Shown here: in pieces, positions 51,136 to 61,740 of the stretch | Layout: every line of letters starts with the position of its first letter | Numbering within the stretch: position 1 is the stretch's first letter | Made by a program: the position numbers and the translations under genes | Assembly: GCF_008274585.1 (NCBI RefSeq) | Contig: NZ_VTRT01000002.1 | Location: 496,001 to 560,000, forward strand | Direction: 5' to 3' | Length of the DNA: 64,000 nucleotides | Source of the DNA: Pedobacter sp. BS3 | GTDB taxonomy: Bacteria; Bacteroidota; Bacteroidia; Sphingobacteriales; Sphingobacteriaceae | Notes under the pieces: generated by a model | Databases searched by the model: none | What the model was told of the DNA's origin: nothing | Seen by the model: the letters and a program-made list of their open reading frames with translations, nothing else

Positions 51136-53028
51136 TTATTTAACTATCACCACTTTTGTTTTATCATGAGTTTTGTCAGCAGATTCAATTAATAAAATAT
51201 AAGTGCCCGCATTGACCGCCCTTACGTCAAGATCAAAGCCCTGTTCGGCATTTGTTTTTGTAATCTGCTTTGTTAGTAATGCATTACCTTCCAATGAAAT
51301 TAAACGAACCCGGGCTATATCAGACCGGATAGTTCCCATTTTTATCTTTAGCACGTCCTTCGCCGGATTTGGATAGACCTGAATGCCGGCTGCAGATAAA
51401 TCGAATTTTATTACTCTTATTCCTAAAACTTCTGAAGTTCCATCCTTGTCCCTTTGTAAAAGCCTGTAATAGTTATCCCCGTTTAACGGAGTACTATCCA
51501 CACAGCTATAAGACACAGACTGAGTAGTGTTGCCTTTGGATTGCACCGTGGCAATTGGATTAAAATCCTGCCTATTATTGCTGCGTTCAATCACAAATTT
51601 TTCATTATTTGATTCTGAAGCCACAATCCAGTTCAGTTCAGCACCATTACCTGTCTTTTTAACAGAGAATGATAGCAGTTCTACCGGTAAAGTTCCCTGA
51701 TATTCATAAGCACCTAAATCTACATTAGTATGTGTTTTTCGAGGATTTCCTGCTAAATCAGTTGTCAAACCATAGGTGGTTATATAGCTATTGTCACCTT
51801 TTTCGGTTGCTGCACCCTCTACCAATTGAAGGAAATTGGCGCTGCTGATATCTGTGCTTGAAAACAGGTTTGCAGGAGTTTCATCTATTATATTTTTAAA
51901 TTCTGTGCTCTCAAAACCATCCGGAGGTGTTACTTGAAACAAGTTTGAGCGTAAATCCAAAACTGCGCCGGTAATATTTCTAATGTCGGCTGAAGTTTGA
52001 TTTGATGATGACTTAGTATTTTTATTAAATATAGAATTGTAAAGGTTTAAAGTTGTATTTGCACCGTTAAAAGATAGTGCGCCATTAGTATTTGAATTAT
52101 TATAAAAAGTACAATTTACTATTGTGCTTTTAGTATAACCCGCGAGATAAATTGCTCCCCCTCCCGGAGTGTTTGAAGCCCTGTTCTCAGAAAATATCGT
52201 ATTAAAGATATTTAGTTGGGGGATATTCTCATCCGAGCCAAGCACATAAAACCCTGCACCACTGTTACCCCCGCTTCTAAAGACTTTTGAGTTTTTAACA
52301 GTTACTTTTGGTGAGCCCGAGACCGATACAAAATACATTGCGCCTCCACTGGCCGAAGTAACTTTATTCGAATCAAAAACCACATTTTCAAAGGTACAGT
52401 TTGAAGTGCCGGAAAGTGCCAGGTAAGCCCCTCCACCACTATTACCAGAACTCTGATTATCTTTAATAATCAAATTACTGAATGTAACAGAAGTGGCTTC
52501 GTTGGTAATATTAATACCGGCCCCCTGATTTCTGGCAACTCCTGCCAGTTCTGTGGCAACATTTGCAAAGCCATGCTGAATGGTAAAACCGTCTAAAACC
52601 GCACCGTTTGAATTTCCGGCAGATACTACTACGTGATACGCGTCACCATCATTTGCACTATTGCTGTTGTTCAAATCGCCACTTAATATAGTTACATTGG
52701 CTGTAACATTTCTTTCAGACAAAGATGTTTCGTTATTGCCAACAAAACCACCATAAATTTTAACGCCTGCCCTTAGAATAAACGTTTTGTCCCTGTTATC
52801 TCCGGCTACATCTAATTTTTCGGTAGGTTTATACGTTCCGGCAGCTACCCAGACTTCATCGTTTATGGCAGAAGCATTAATCATTGCCTGTAAATCTCCG
52901 GCATCATTCCAACTTGTTCCGCTACCGGAAGCACCTGGTTTTACATAACGGACATTCTGTGCCATAACATTGGCTGACAACACAACCAAAAATGCTGCGC
53001 AAATCAGGTTTAAATAGATTTTTTTCAT
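51136..53028 (-). CDS. Secreted right-handed beta-helix protein with T9SS sorting domain
   Basis: The 630-residue protein has a signal peptide (to NVMA). It begins RYVKPGASGSGTSWNDAGDL, which is the typical start of the DUF1565/choice-of-anchor-Q beta-helix group, then shows many parallel-helix repeats with Asn and Ser ladders (about 120-430). A fibronectin-like region (about 450-530, LLSFSVKKTGNGAELNWIVA) and a type A sorting domain (about 548-630, YPNPAKDVL to VIVK) follow. It is probably exported by the PorT-dependent system and stays on the surface. Whether it cleaves or only binds a polysaccharide is unclear. Confidence 0.85.
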   Translation of the reverse strand: MKKIYLNLICAAFLVVLSANVMAQNVRYVKPGASGSGTSWNDAGDLQAMINASAINDEVWVAAGTYKPTEKLDVAGDNRDKTFILRAGVKIYGGFVGNNETSLSERNVTANVTILSGDLNNSNSANDGDAYHVVVSAGNSNGAVLDGFTIQHGFANVATELAGVARNQGAGINITNEATSVTFSNLIIKDNQSSGNSGGGAYLALSGTSNCTFENVVFDSNKVTSASGGAMYFVSVSGSPKVTVKNSKVFRSGGNSGAGFYVLGSDENIPQLNIFNTIFSENRASNTPGGGAIYLAGYTKSTIVNCTFYNNSNTNGALSFNGANTTLNLYNSIFNKNTKSSSNQTSADIRNITGAVLDLRSNLFQVTPPDGFESTEFKNIIDETPANLFSSTDISSANFLQLVEGAATEKGDNSYITTYGLTTDLAGNPRKTHTNVDLGAYEYQGTLPVELLSFSVKKTGNGAELNWIVASESNNEKFVIERSNNRQDFNPIATVQSKGNTTQSVSYSCVDSTPLNGDNYYRLLQRDKDGTSEVLGIRVIKFDLSAAGIQVYPNPAKDVLKIKMGTIRSDIARVRLISLEGNALLTKQITKTNAEQGFDLDVRAVNAGTYILLIESADKTHDKTKVVIVK

Positions 53029-53141
53029 AATTTTTATTTTTAAAGTTTATAAAATAGGTATCCCTTATCTTCCGGTATATGAACGGAAAATCCATTTGAA
53101 TACATTAAAAAGCCAATAAACGGCTTGCCCGCTTTAAAGGC

Positions 53142-54983
53142 TTACCGCTCTACCAGTTCTTTTACTGTATCTCCATAATAATCAACTTTTTCTGCTTTGA
53201 TATTTAATAGTTTATACCATCTTTTGAAAGTGTTTACAAATACAATCAGCATCAGAAGCATTGCCAGTATTGCCAGAAACGCCAGCAGATACTGTTCTTT
53301 GGGCAGATAGATATTCTTAACCTGCTCATAACCTGCCCAGAAAGTTATCAATGCCATAAATACTCCCGGTATGGCTGCACATAAGGCATACTTTTTTCTG
53401 TTCATCCGGATAAGCATGGTGGTACATACAATCAATCCACAGGCTGCCAGTAACTGGTTACTGATACCAAATAACGGCCAGATGCTGCTTACGTTACCCG
53501 TATAAACCAGGTATCCCCACGAAAAAGTGAAAATCAAGCTGCTGATAATGATACCGGGAATCCAGTTTTTATCGTTAAATTTTGGGATTGCATTACCCAG
53601 CATCTCCTGCAGGAAAAACCGGCCTACCCGCGTACCGGCATCAATGGCGGTTAAAATAAAGACGGCTTCGAACATAATAGCGAAATTGTACCAATAGGCC
53701 ATTACATCGTTCATAAAGGGGATTTTATTGAAGATATGTGCCATACCGACCGCCAGCGATACGGCTCCTCCTGTTCGTCCGTGTAAATCTACTCCAATGC
53801 GCTCGCTAAAATAATTCAGGTCAACGGTATGCAGCTGAGGATGCTGGGCAAGAAAGCCATCGTATAATTCTTTAGGTGTATTGATAGCAAAATAATCACC
53901 AGGCACTAACGTACAAGCCGCAATAAGCGCCATTAAAGCCACAAAACCTTCTACCAGCATGGCACCATAGCCTACAAAAAGAATCTCTTTCTCGTTGGTA
54001 AGCATTTTTGGTGTCGTTCCGGTAGCAATTATCGCATGAAAGCCCGAAATAGCGCCACAAGCGATTACAATAAAGATGAAAGGCAATACCGGGCCACCAA
54101 TTATAGGACCGCCACCGTGTATAAACCGTGTAATTGCCGGCATTTGCAACGTAGGATGAATAAAAATTACGCCTACCGCCAGCATCAGGATAGTTCCAAT
54201 TTTCAAATAGGTCGACAAATAATCCCGGGGAACTAAAAGTAACCAGACCGGCAAAACCGATGCTAAAAAACCATATACGGCAATAGCAATTGAAATGGTA
54301 TTGATATTCCAGTAAAACAAATTACTGATTTCTTTCACCTGCATTAATTCATGCCCGCCAATAATTGCGGCAATCAGTAAAACACCGCCAATAATACTGG
54401 CTAATGTTACACTGTTTTTCCGGTAGCGCATAATCAATCCCATGATAATAGCGATAGGCATTGTCGCAAGCACGATAAACAGTGACCAGGATGCTTCGTG
54501 CATAGCGCTGATACAGGCCAACGAAAGGCCGGCAAGTGTCAGAATCAGGATAAAAAGAATGGCAAATCCCGCTATTAAGCCGGTACCTTTTCCTATTTCC
54601 CTGCCGGCTATGGTTGCCAGGCTTTCTCCTTTATGCCTTACGGATGCAAAAAGAACTACCATATCATGCACACCGCCTGCCAGCACACACCCTATCAGAA
54701 TCCACAACGCACCCGGCAAATAGCCGAACTGGGCCGCCAGTACCGGCCCTACCAATGGGCCTGCCGCAGCTATTGCCGCAAAATGATGCCCGAAAAGCAC
54801 ATTTTTATTGGTTGCTACATAATCTTTGCCATCAGCAAATTCTATGGCAGGCGTAACCCGGTTGGCATTTAACCGCAGTACTTTATTCGCCATAAAAAGA
54901 CCATAGTACCTGTAAGCAATAGCAAATACCAGCAACGCTACAAAAATCAGGGTGAGGGCATTAACGCCATTTAAAAATTCCAT
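53142..54983 (-). CDS. cstA: Carbon-starvation protein CstA (peptide/pyruvate transporter family)
   Basis: The 613-residue membrane protein has about 16 hydrophobic segments and CstA family landmarks such as DGKDYVATNKNVLFGHHFAA and CGAISGFHAIIATGTTPKM. CstA-type carriers take up peptides or pyruvate during nutrient shortage. It lies 13 bases after the FAD oxidoreductase gene on the same strand, so its expression is tied to that locus. The link to sugar use is by position only. Confidence 0.92.
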   Translation of the reverse strand: MEFLNGVNALTLIFVALLVFAIAYRYYGLFMANKVLRLNANRVTPAIEFADGKDYVATNKNVLFGHHFAAIAAAGPLVGPVLAAQFGYLPGALWILIGCVLAGGVHDMVVLFASVRHKGESLATIAGREIGKGTGLIAGFAILFILILTLAGLSLACISAMHEASWSLFIVLATMPIAIIMGLIMRYRKNSVTLASIIGGVLLIAAIIGGHELMQVKEISNLFYWNINTISIAIAVYGFLASVLPVWLLLVPRDYLSTYLKIGTILMLAVGVIFIHPTLQMPAITRFIHGGGPIIGGPVLPFIFIVIACGAISGFHAIIATGTTPKMLTNEKEILFVGYGAMLVEGFVALMALIAACTLVPGDYFAINTPKELYDGFLAQHPQLHTVDLNYFSERIGVDLHGRTGGAVSLAVGMAHIFNKIPFMNDVMAYWYNFAIMFEAVFILTAIDAGTRVGRFFLQEMLGNAIPKFNDKNWIPGIIISSLIFTFSWGYLVYTGNVSSIWPLFGISNQLLAACGLIVCTTMLIRMNRKKYALCAAIPGVFMALITFWAGYEQVKNIYLPKEQYLLAFLAILAMLLMLIVFVNTFKRWYKLLNIKAEKVDYYGDTVKELVER

Positions 54984-54996
54984 ACGTTTTAAACTA

Positions 54997-56994
54997 TTAA
55001 TCTTTAGGGACTAACAATATGGCATTGGCTGCAACTGTTCTATGGGCATAGCTTGCTACTATTTTTACATAAGGACCTGCTGCAAAATCAAAATTAAAGT
55101 CACCAATTTCTACCCATGTGCTGGTAGTTTGTCCCACTATTTTTACATCTTTCAGATTCAGAGACAACATCCGGGTCGATTTCCCATCAAACAATTCAAG
55201 ATTTGCCGTTTCGGCTTTCGAACGCAGGGCCGGTAAATAATAATAAGCGGTGTATCTACCCGGCGAAGCCAGCGAACCTAAATTAAACTTTACATATTCA
55301 TTGCTGTTGCCGGAACTGTTCTCCAGGTGATACTTGCCATAACCTTTTAGCGAAACCTTTTTCCAATCACCTTTTACTTCAACAGCTGCCGTGTCCGATA
55401 CCTGAACCAGCACATCGGGTTTCCTAAAATCGGCCTTGGGATTTGCCTTAAGGATAGCCTTAACTTCGTCGACATTGACATCCTGTACCGCTATATGTTT
55501 GTCGAGCGCTAAACAGGCTGCAACGGCTGCCGACTGTGCCAATACCATAAATACAGGTTCCATACGGATGGAACCATAAGCAATATGCGATGCCGACAGG
55601 CAAACCGGGACTAACAGATTGTTTATCTCTGTTCGCTTTGGTACGATAGACCGGTAGGAAATCGGGAAAGGCGGAAACCCTCCCACTTCCACATTGCCTT
55701 CGTTTTTAACCATTCCGTTTACCACCAAACGGTCGCAGTTGTGCGAATCCATAGTATAAGCCGCATAAGCGATATCATCTGTCACTACTTCCCTGCCCTG
55801 GCAATGGTGCTGTGTCATCACCACGTCACTTACCATCCTCCGGGCCTCACGAATGTATAATTGCGGGGTCCAATGATTGTTATTCAGGTATTCATCTTTA
55901 GGGTATCCCCACTTCTGCATTTCTTTTCGGATAAATTCCGGTACAGCAGGGTCATTACCTACAAAATATAACAGGCCTTTGGTGTAATCCTCGTGTTCCC
56001 TGATAATCTTTTTCCTTTTACGATAGTCTGCCTCCGGGTATTCCCAGTTCGCTCCGATCATATCGGTTGACATGCCGTTGCGGTTATTGATGTCGGTTTT
56101 GTTATTAGGCATCAGGCTCCAGATAAAAACATCGCTCAATCCCTTCCATGGCTGTATTTCTTTTTGTCGAACCAATAGTTCATATCTTTTTGGATCATAA
56201 TTATCGGGTTTGGTAATAGGAATTCTGTTTGCAGGATCATTCGTAAGGGCTATACGAAAATTGTATGCCTGTACTTTTTTATCTCCTGTTCCGTTAGGTT
56301 TTAATGTTTCGTTGCTGATTCCCCAAAGCAAACCACTAGAGGGATCTCCTTTTACTTTGTAAGGATCCACACCATCGGGAAGCTGATGTCCTTTAAGTAA
56401 TTGAACACCGTTTAAAGTTTCGTTATAGACTTTGTTATCCTCGCGTCCTACATGATAGCTCACTCCTGCCATAGCAAACAAATCGCCTTCGTAAGTACAG
56501 TCTAAAAACATCTTCGCCTTTATTTTCAGCCTGTCGCCGTTTTTCTCGTCTAAATTGGTAACGGTAATTTCTTTTATGTTACGTTTTTCTTTTTTTACAT
56601 CAATTAACTGCCGGTTGTATACCACATTGATGTTTGCTTTTTTGATATAATCATTGAATATCCCCAAAGCTACTTTAGGCTCGAAAACCCAGTTTTCAAG
56701 GTTTCCGTAATGTGCGCCCAATTTGCGGTAGAAATCCAATGCCAGACCGGTAACCACATATTTATTACCGATATCGGTCATTCCCAATCCTCCGGAACTC
56801 AATCCTCCCAATCTTGCGCCGGGTTCTATGATGATTACTTTTTTACCTGCTTTGGCTGCTGTATAGGCAGATATCACTCCTGCGGAAGTACCGCCGTAGA
56901 TACAAATATCAACGGAAATTTCCTTTTCAGCTTTTCCTAACACAAATGTGGGTATCGTCAATATCAGAAGAAATAATGCGAGGGTATTTTTCAT
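54997..56994 (-). CDS. Secreted FAD-dependent oxidoreductase (xanthan-lyase-annotated family)
   Basis: The 665-residue protein has a signal peptide (to VLGKA) and a strong FAD-binding start (CIYGGTSAGVISAYTAAKAG, then GARLGGLSSGGLGMTD), typical of the large FAD oxidoreductases in Bacteroidota polysaccharide loci. The C-terminal 150 residues form a beta-sandwich-like domain. The substrate is unknown; some members carry old annotations as xanthan lyase that are not supported by chemistry. It is between the GH3 gene (42-base gap) and cstA. Confidence 0.82.
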   Translation of the reverse strand: MKNTLALFLLILTIPTFVLGKAEKEISVDICIYGGTSAGVISAYTAAKAGKKVIIIEPGARLGGLSSGGLGMTDIGNKYVVTGLALDFYRKLGAHYGNLENWVFEPKVALGIFNDYIKKANINVVYNRQLIDVKKEKRNIKEITVTNLDEKNGDRLKIKAKMFLDCTYEGDLFAMAGVSYHVGREDNKVYNETLNGVQLLKGHQLPDGVDPYKVKGDPSSGLLWGISNETLKPNGTGDKKVQAYNFRIALTNDPANRIPITKPDNYDPKRYELLVRQKEIQPWKGLSDVFIWSLMPNNKTDINNRNGMSTDMIGANWEYPEADYRKRKKIIREHEDYTKGLLYFVGNDPAVPEFIRKEMQKWGYPKDEYLNNNHWTPQLYIREARRMVSDVVMTQHHCQGREVVTDDIAYAAYTMDSHNCDRLVVNGMVKNEGNVEVGGFPPFPISYRSIVPKRTEINNLLVPVCLSASHIAYGSIRMEPVFMVLAQSAAVAACLALDKHIAVQDVNVDEVKAILKANPKADFRKPDVLVQVSDTAAVEVKGDWKKVSLKGYGKYHLENSSGNSNEYVKFNLGSLASPGRYTAYYYLPALRSKAETANLELFDGKSTRMLSLNLKDVKIVGQTTSTWVEIGDFNFDFAAGPYVKIVASYAHRTVAANAILLVPKD

Positions 56995-57036
56995 TTTTAT
57001 ACTATTTATCTTTCTCTTAACTGCTTTTATTAATAC

Positions 57037-59277
57037 TTATAAAACTTCAAAAGTTGCTTCCGATCCGTTTTCACTGTTAGTTCCAACCATTACTTTAAAT
57101 TTGCCCGGCTCTACTGTTTTTTCCATTACGCTATTCCAAAAAGCCAATTCAGAAACGGGAAGATTAAAATGAACGGTCTTTATTTCTCCCGCGTTCAGTG
57201 CTACCCGTTCAAACCCTTTTAGCTCTTTAACCGGTCGGGTGACAGAACCTACCTGATCTGTGATATACAGCTGTGCGATTTCTGTTCCTGTATACTGCCC
57301 TGTATTCTTAATAACCACACTTACCGACAGCGTATCGTTTTTCTTCAACCTGGTATTTGCAATTTTCAAATCCGCATATTCAAATGAGGTATAGGACAAC
57401 CCATAACCAAAGGGATATAAAGGCTTGGAACCGATATCCAAATAGTAGGAAGAATGCCCCAACACAGACTGTTGAGCGTTTAACGGTATTTCATCCAGTG
57501 ATTTTTCGTTTCCTCTGGCCGGACGACCGGTATTTGTGTGGTTGTAATAAATCGGTATCTGTCCAACTTCTTTTGGAAATGTTACCGGTAATTTACCTGC
57601 CGGGATAGCTTTTCCGAACAGGATATCGGCTATTGCAGGACCGCCCATTGTTCCCGGATGCCAGGCATACAATACAGCATCCGACTGTTCAACCTCTTTG
57701 CCTATAGTCAAAGGCCTGCCTGCCAGAACTACTGTTACCAATGGTTTGCCTGTAGCGCTCAGTTGCTTAATTAACTCTGATTGCGCTCCCTGTAAATTCA
57801 ATGCTGCCAGGCTGTGCGCTTCTCCGGTTAAAATAGCCTCTTCACCTACAAAGGCTACAATGGCATCTACCGACCGGGCCATACGCAACACTTCATCAAA
57901 CGTTGATTGGTTCTTATCCCTGCTGTAGGTAAGTCCCGGAACCACATGTACTTTTACTTTGTTTCCATATAGGTTGGCAATGGCTTTCGCCGGAGTTTGT
58001 GTTTTACCGGGTTCGCCGTCCATGGTCCAGGTACCTAACTGGTCGTGAGGCGCATCTGCCAATGGCCCGGTTATCAAAATGCTTTTAATGTTTGCGGATA
58101 AGGGCAACGTTTTGTTCTCGTTCTTTAACAAAACAACTGACTCTTCGGCTAACTTTTTTGCTACTGCGAGATGTTTCGCGGAATAAGTTTCTTTAGGTTT
58201 ATGGATGTCGGTATAAGGCCGTTCAAAAAGCCCTAAACGATATTTTAATCTTAAAATATTCCTTACAGCATCGTCCAGCGCAGTTTCCTGAACCTTGCCT
58301 TCTGCGATCAGTTTTTCGAGATTCTGGATATAAGACTTTGATGACATTTCCACATCCAGTCCCGCATTCATGGCTATTTCCGCAGCCTGTTTCCTGTCTT
58401 CGGCAAAACCATGTCTGATCATTTCAGTTACCGATCCCCAATCTGACAATGTTACACCGTCAAACCCCCATTCCTTACGGAGAATATTTCTCAAAAGATA
58501 TTTGTTTCCTGTAGACGGGATACCGTTATTATCGTTAAACGATACCATGATACTGGCAGCCCCTGCTTCAATGCCCTGTTTAAACGGCGGAAGATACACC
58601 TGGCGAAGCTGTCTTTCGGGTATATAGGTTGAATTGTAATCACGTCCTCCTTCGGCAGCGCCGTAACCGACAAAATGTTTCAGACAGGCTGCCATAGATT
58701 GAGGATTAGCAAGATCTTCACCCTGGAAACCTTTTACTACAGCTACTGCCATCTGTCCGGTAAGGTAGGTATCTTCGCCAAAGCTTTCGGCTATACGTCC
58801 CCAACGGGCATCCCGCGAAATATCTATCATGGGAGCAAAAGACCAACGAATACCGTGTTCGGTGGCCTCAACAGCAGTTATTCTTGCCCCTTCTTTTACC
58901 AGGTCAGGATCAAAGGTAGCTGCCTGACCTAAGGGAATGGGAAGCATAGTTTTAAAACCATGTACCACATCCCGTGTAAAAATCAATGGAATTTTTGTAT
59001 GGGATTCTTTGCATGCTGCTTCCTGTAGCTGATTGACGATTTTGGGATCGGTAATGTTCATTAATGACCCCACCTCTCCTCTACGTACCAGTTCCTTTAA
59101 TTGTTCTATGGTTCCATGTATGCCTCTGCCATCTAATTGGTTTAACTGCCCTACTTTTTCACGCACAGTCATTTTTGACAGAACAGCTTCGATTTTCTGT
59201 TCTATATTTTGCCGCGACTGACCGTAAGCCGGCAAGAATGCCGATAACAGAAATAGTATATATAGATGCTTCTTCAT
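57037..59277 (-). CDS. bglX: GH3 beta-glucosidase (BglX-like)
   Basis: The 746-residue enzyme has a signal peptide (to PAYGQ), a TIM barrel with the catalytic nucleophile Asp in TLSDWGSV (near 280), an alpha/beta sandwich and a fibronectin type III domain at the end (about 640-735). It is typical of periplasmic BglX enzymes that release glucose from beta-glucosides. It is followed by the FAD oxidoreductase and preceded by a second GH3 gene of a different subgroup. Confidence 0.93.
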   Translation of the reverse strand: MKKHLYILFLLSAFLPAYGQSRQNIEQKIEAVLSKMTVREKVGQLNQLDGRGIHGTIEQLKELVRRGEVGSLMNITDPKIVNQLQEAACKESHTKIPLIFTRDVVHGFKTMLPIPLGQAATFDPDLVKEGARITAVEATEHGIRWSFAPMIDISRDARWGRIAESFGEDTYLTGQMAVAVVKGFQGEDLANPQSMAACLKHFVGYGAAEGGRDYNSTYIPERQLRQVYLPPFKQGIEAGAASIMVSFNDNNGIPSTGNKYLLRNILRKEWGFDGVTLSDWGSVTEMIRHGFAEDRKQAAEIAMNAGLDVEMSSKSYIQNLEKLIAEGKVQETALDDAVRNILRLKYRLGLFERPYTDIHKPKETYSAKHLAVAKKLAEESVVLLKNENKTLPLSANIKSILITGPLADAPHDQLGTWTMDGEPGKTQTPAKAIANLYGNKVKVHVVPGLTYSRDKNQSTFDEVLRMARSVDAIVAFVGEEAILTGEAHSLAALNLQGAQSELIKQLSATGKPLVTVVLAGRPLTIGKEVEQSDAVLYAWHPGTMGGPAIADILFGKAIPAGKLPVTFPKEVGQIPIYYNHTNTGRPARGNEKSLDEIPLNAQQSVLGHSSYYLDIGSKPLYPFGYGLSYTSFEYADLKIANTRLKKNDTLSVSVVIKNTGQYTGTEIAQLYITDQVGSVTRPVKELKGFERVALNAGEIKTVHFNLPVSELAFWNSVMEKTVEPGKFKVMVGTNSENGSEATFEVL

Positions 59278-59294
59278 TTTAATCTTCTTAAATA

Positions 59295-59371
59295 GCGCTC
59301 GTTTGCAACGAGTGCTTATTGGTGTGTCGATTGAATCGACTTACCATTTTAAGCCCTCGTTGCAAACGAGG
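59295..59371. repeat. REP-type doublet of three hairpins between two GH3 genes
   Basis: The outer hairpins (59295-59315, gcgctcgtttgcaacgagtgc, and 59355-59371, cctcgttgcaaacgagg) are inverted copies of each other around CTCGTT-TGC-AACGAG. A third hairpin (gtcgattgaatcgac, 59326-59340) stands between them. This is the pattern of a bacterial interspersed mosaic element, usually moved by a REP-associated tyrosine transposase in trans. Confidence 0.8.
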
Positions 59372-59404
59372 ACAATTGAACCGATCTTTCATCTTAACAG
59401 GCTG

Positions 59405-61738
59405 CTAATTATCCACCGTAACCTTTTGAAAAATCTGGTCTTTAGTTACAGAACTGCCCCCTGCCATCAACGTAAAGCTCCCGGGCTCGAAAACATATTT
59501 CCCTCTGCTATCATAATAGCCAAACGCTTCTTTCTCTAAAGAGAAACTTACCGTTTTCTTTTCTCCTTTTTGAAGATGAACCCGCTGAAATCCAACCAAT
59601 AACTTCACAGGCCGGGTTGTTGAACTAAAATCATCCCTCAGGTATAGCTGTACGACTTCCTCTCCTGCCATTTGTCCGGTATTTTCAACGGCAACAGTTA
59701 CTTTCAGAGGCTCGCCGTATTTGCTGTTTCCGGGACAGTTTAAGGCTGAATACTTAAAGCTGGTATAACTTAATCCATAACCGAAATTATACAGAGCGTC
59801 TTTGGCGCCGTCGATGAACGGATGAGAATACTGCGACGGTTTTTGATAATAGTAGATAGGAATTTGCCCGACATGTCTTGGAATGGTTATGGGCAATTTG
59901 CCACTTGGATTTACTTTGCCATATAATATTTCGGCAACTGCCTGTCCGCCAAAGGAACCCGGTTCCCATGCCTCTAAAATGGCGTCTGCGTTTTCTTCTA
60001 TCCAGGGCGTTGCCAGCGGCCGGCCGTTTATCAGAACCACAATAACCGGTTTCCCCGATTTTTTCAATTCTTCTACCAGGTATTGCTGTTTACCCCAAAG
60101 CGTAATATCCATTCTGTCCCGGTTTTCTCCCGCCGTCTTTTCTTTCCAATGCTGTCTGAATGAATCTTCACCTAATGCAAGGATGATTAAATCCATATTC
60201 TTAGCCATTTTAACAGCTTTTGCAATAGAATCGGTATTCAACGTCTGCAGGTTCCAGCCTACATCTACATAATTAACCTTACTTCCTGCCGACTGGCTTT
60301 TAATACCGTCTAAAACAGTTCTATAATTTTCACGAGGCTGCTCAAACACCCAATCGCCCATGATGGATTGATTATCTGCATTTGGACCTGCCACAAGGAT
60401 ATTTTTATATTTTCCGGCCGTAAGCGGAAGAATCTGATCCTTATTTTTCAGCAAAACGATGCCTTTCCTGGCAATATCCAGCGCCGTTTGCTGATGTTCT
60501 TTAGCAAATACAATTTTGGCCTGATCGCTTTTGCTGGTGTACCGGTTTTCAAAAAGCCCTAACATAAATTTAGCTTCGAGGATCTTTTCGCAAGCCTCGT
60601 TGATCCTTTCTTCCGAAAGTTTCTTTTCTGCAACCAGTTCTTTAATGCTTTCTAAAAATCCGGGCCCATGCATGTGCATATCCACACCGGCATCTACAGA
60701 AATCCGGAACGCTTCTTTTGGTGTAGGAGCAATTTTATGCTTCTGGCTCAGAGCTTCCATATCCATCCAATCGCTCACTATAAAGCCTTTAAAACCGTAT
60801 TCGTTTCTGGCTATATCTGTCATCAGCCATTTGTTACCATGCCCCGGCACACCGTTTATTTCATTATGGGCAGGCATTAAGGTAAAAGGCCTGGCCTGTT
60901 CTATAACAGCTTTAAAAGGGGCCAATATCACATTGCGCAATTCGCCTTCGCCAATCTCAACCGGCGATGCGTTTGTTCCATTATTTCCGATACCGCCGCC
61001 TGCCAGGTGTTTAATACAGGCTAATACACTTTTGTCTTTATCAAATTTATCCATCTGCAAGCCACGTACCGCAGCAATACCCATCTGCGTAACCACATAC
61101 GGATCTTCGCCAAACGTTTCTCCAACCCGTCCCCATCTGGGATCTCGTGCTATTTCAATATTGGGAGCAAATGCCCAATGCATACCGCTTGCACGCATCT
61201 CTAACGCGGTTTGACGAAATGATTTTTCTACCATACCGGGTGCGAAAGCAGATGCCATGGTAATTGGCGAGGGATAAATAGTTGAACCAGACATTAATCC
61301 GTTACCGTGTATAGCATCAATACCTATCAGTAACGGAATCTTTAACGGACTTTGCTCTGCCAGTTCTTGTAAATGGTTAGCCTCTTCAACAGTTAATACA
61401 TGTAAAAAAGAACCGATTAACCCCTGTTGCACCATCCGTTCCACTCCTGAAGAATGTAAGCCTTTATAGAACCCCCGGGCATGGCCATTCAATAATTCGT
61501 CTTCGGTTATATTTTTTTCCGCATCTCTCATGTGGGCTAATCCCACGTACTGGCACATCTGAGCTATCTTCATATCCAGGCTCATTCTGCCCATTAAATC
61601 TTTTACCCGTTCTTTTACAGGTTGGCCGGGGTCAAGATATTTAGGGGTTTGCTGCGCATCAACCGGCGAAAAAAAACATAAAAAGAGTACCAGCAGGCCT
61701 AATTTTTCAAGCCCGCTTATATATTGTCTGCTTGTCAT
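59405..61738 (-). CDS. GH3 beta-glycosidase, second subgroup
   Basis: The 777-residue enzyme has a signal peptide (to PVDAQ), GH3 barrel and sandwich domains, and the nucleophile Asp in IVSDWMDMEA (near 320). Its C-terminal fibronectin-like domain ends in SFTLMAGGSS. The different barrel loops suggest another linkage or chain length than the enzyme at 57037-59277. It starts 2 bases after the lipoprotein stop, hence co-transcribed with it. Confidence 0.92.
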   Translation of the reverse strand: MTSRQYISGLEKLGLLVLFLCFFSPVDAQQTPKYLDPGQPVKERVKDLMGRMSLDMKIAQMCQYVGLAHMRDAEKNITEDELLNGHARGFYKGLHSSGVERMVQQGLIGSFLHVLTVEEANHLQELAEQSPLKIPLLIGIDAIHGNGLMSGSTIYPSPITMASAFAPGMVEKSFRQTALEMRASGMHWAFAPNIEIARDPRWGRVGETFGEDPYVVTQMGIAAVRGLQMDKFDKDKSVLACIKHLAGGGIGNNGTNASPVEIGEGELRNVILAPFKAVIEQARPFTLMPAHNEINGVPGHGNKWLMTDIARNEYGFKGFIVSDWMDMEALSQKHKIAPTPKEAFRISVDAGVDMHMHGPGFLESIKELVAEKKLSEERINEACEKILEAKFMLGLFENRYTSKSDQAKIVFAKEHQQTALDIARKGIVLLKNKDQILPLTAGKYKNILVAGPNADNQSIMGDWVFEQPRENYRTVLDGIKSQSAGSKVNYVDVGWNLQTLNTDSIAKAVKMAKNMDLIILALGEDSFRQHWKEKTAGENRDRMDITLWGKQQYLVEELKKSGKPVIVVLINGRPLATPWIEENADAILEAWEPGSFGGQAVAEILYGKVNPSGKLPITIPRHVGQIPIYYYQKPSQYSHPFIDGAKDALYNFGYGLSYTSFKYSALNCPGNSKYGEPLKVTVAVENTGQMAGEEVVQLYLRDDFSSTTRPVKLLVGFQRVHLQKGEKKTVSFSLEKEAFGYYDSRGKYVFEPGSFTLMAGGSSVTKDQIFQKVTVDN

Positions 61739-61740
61739 GC

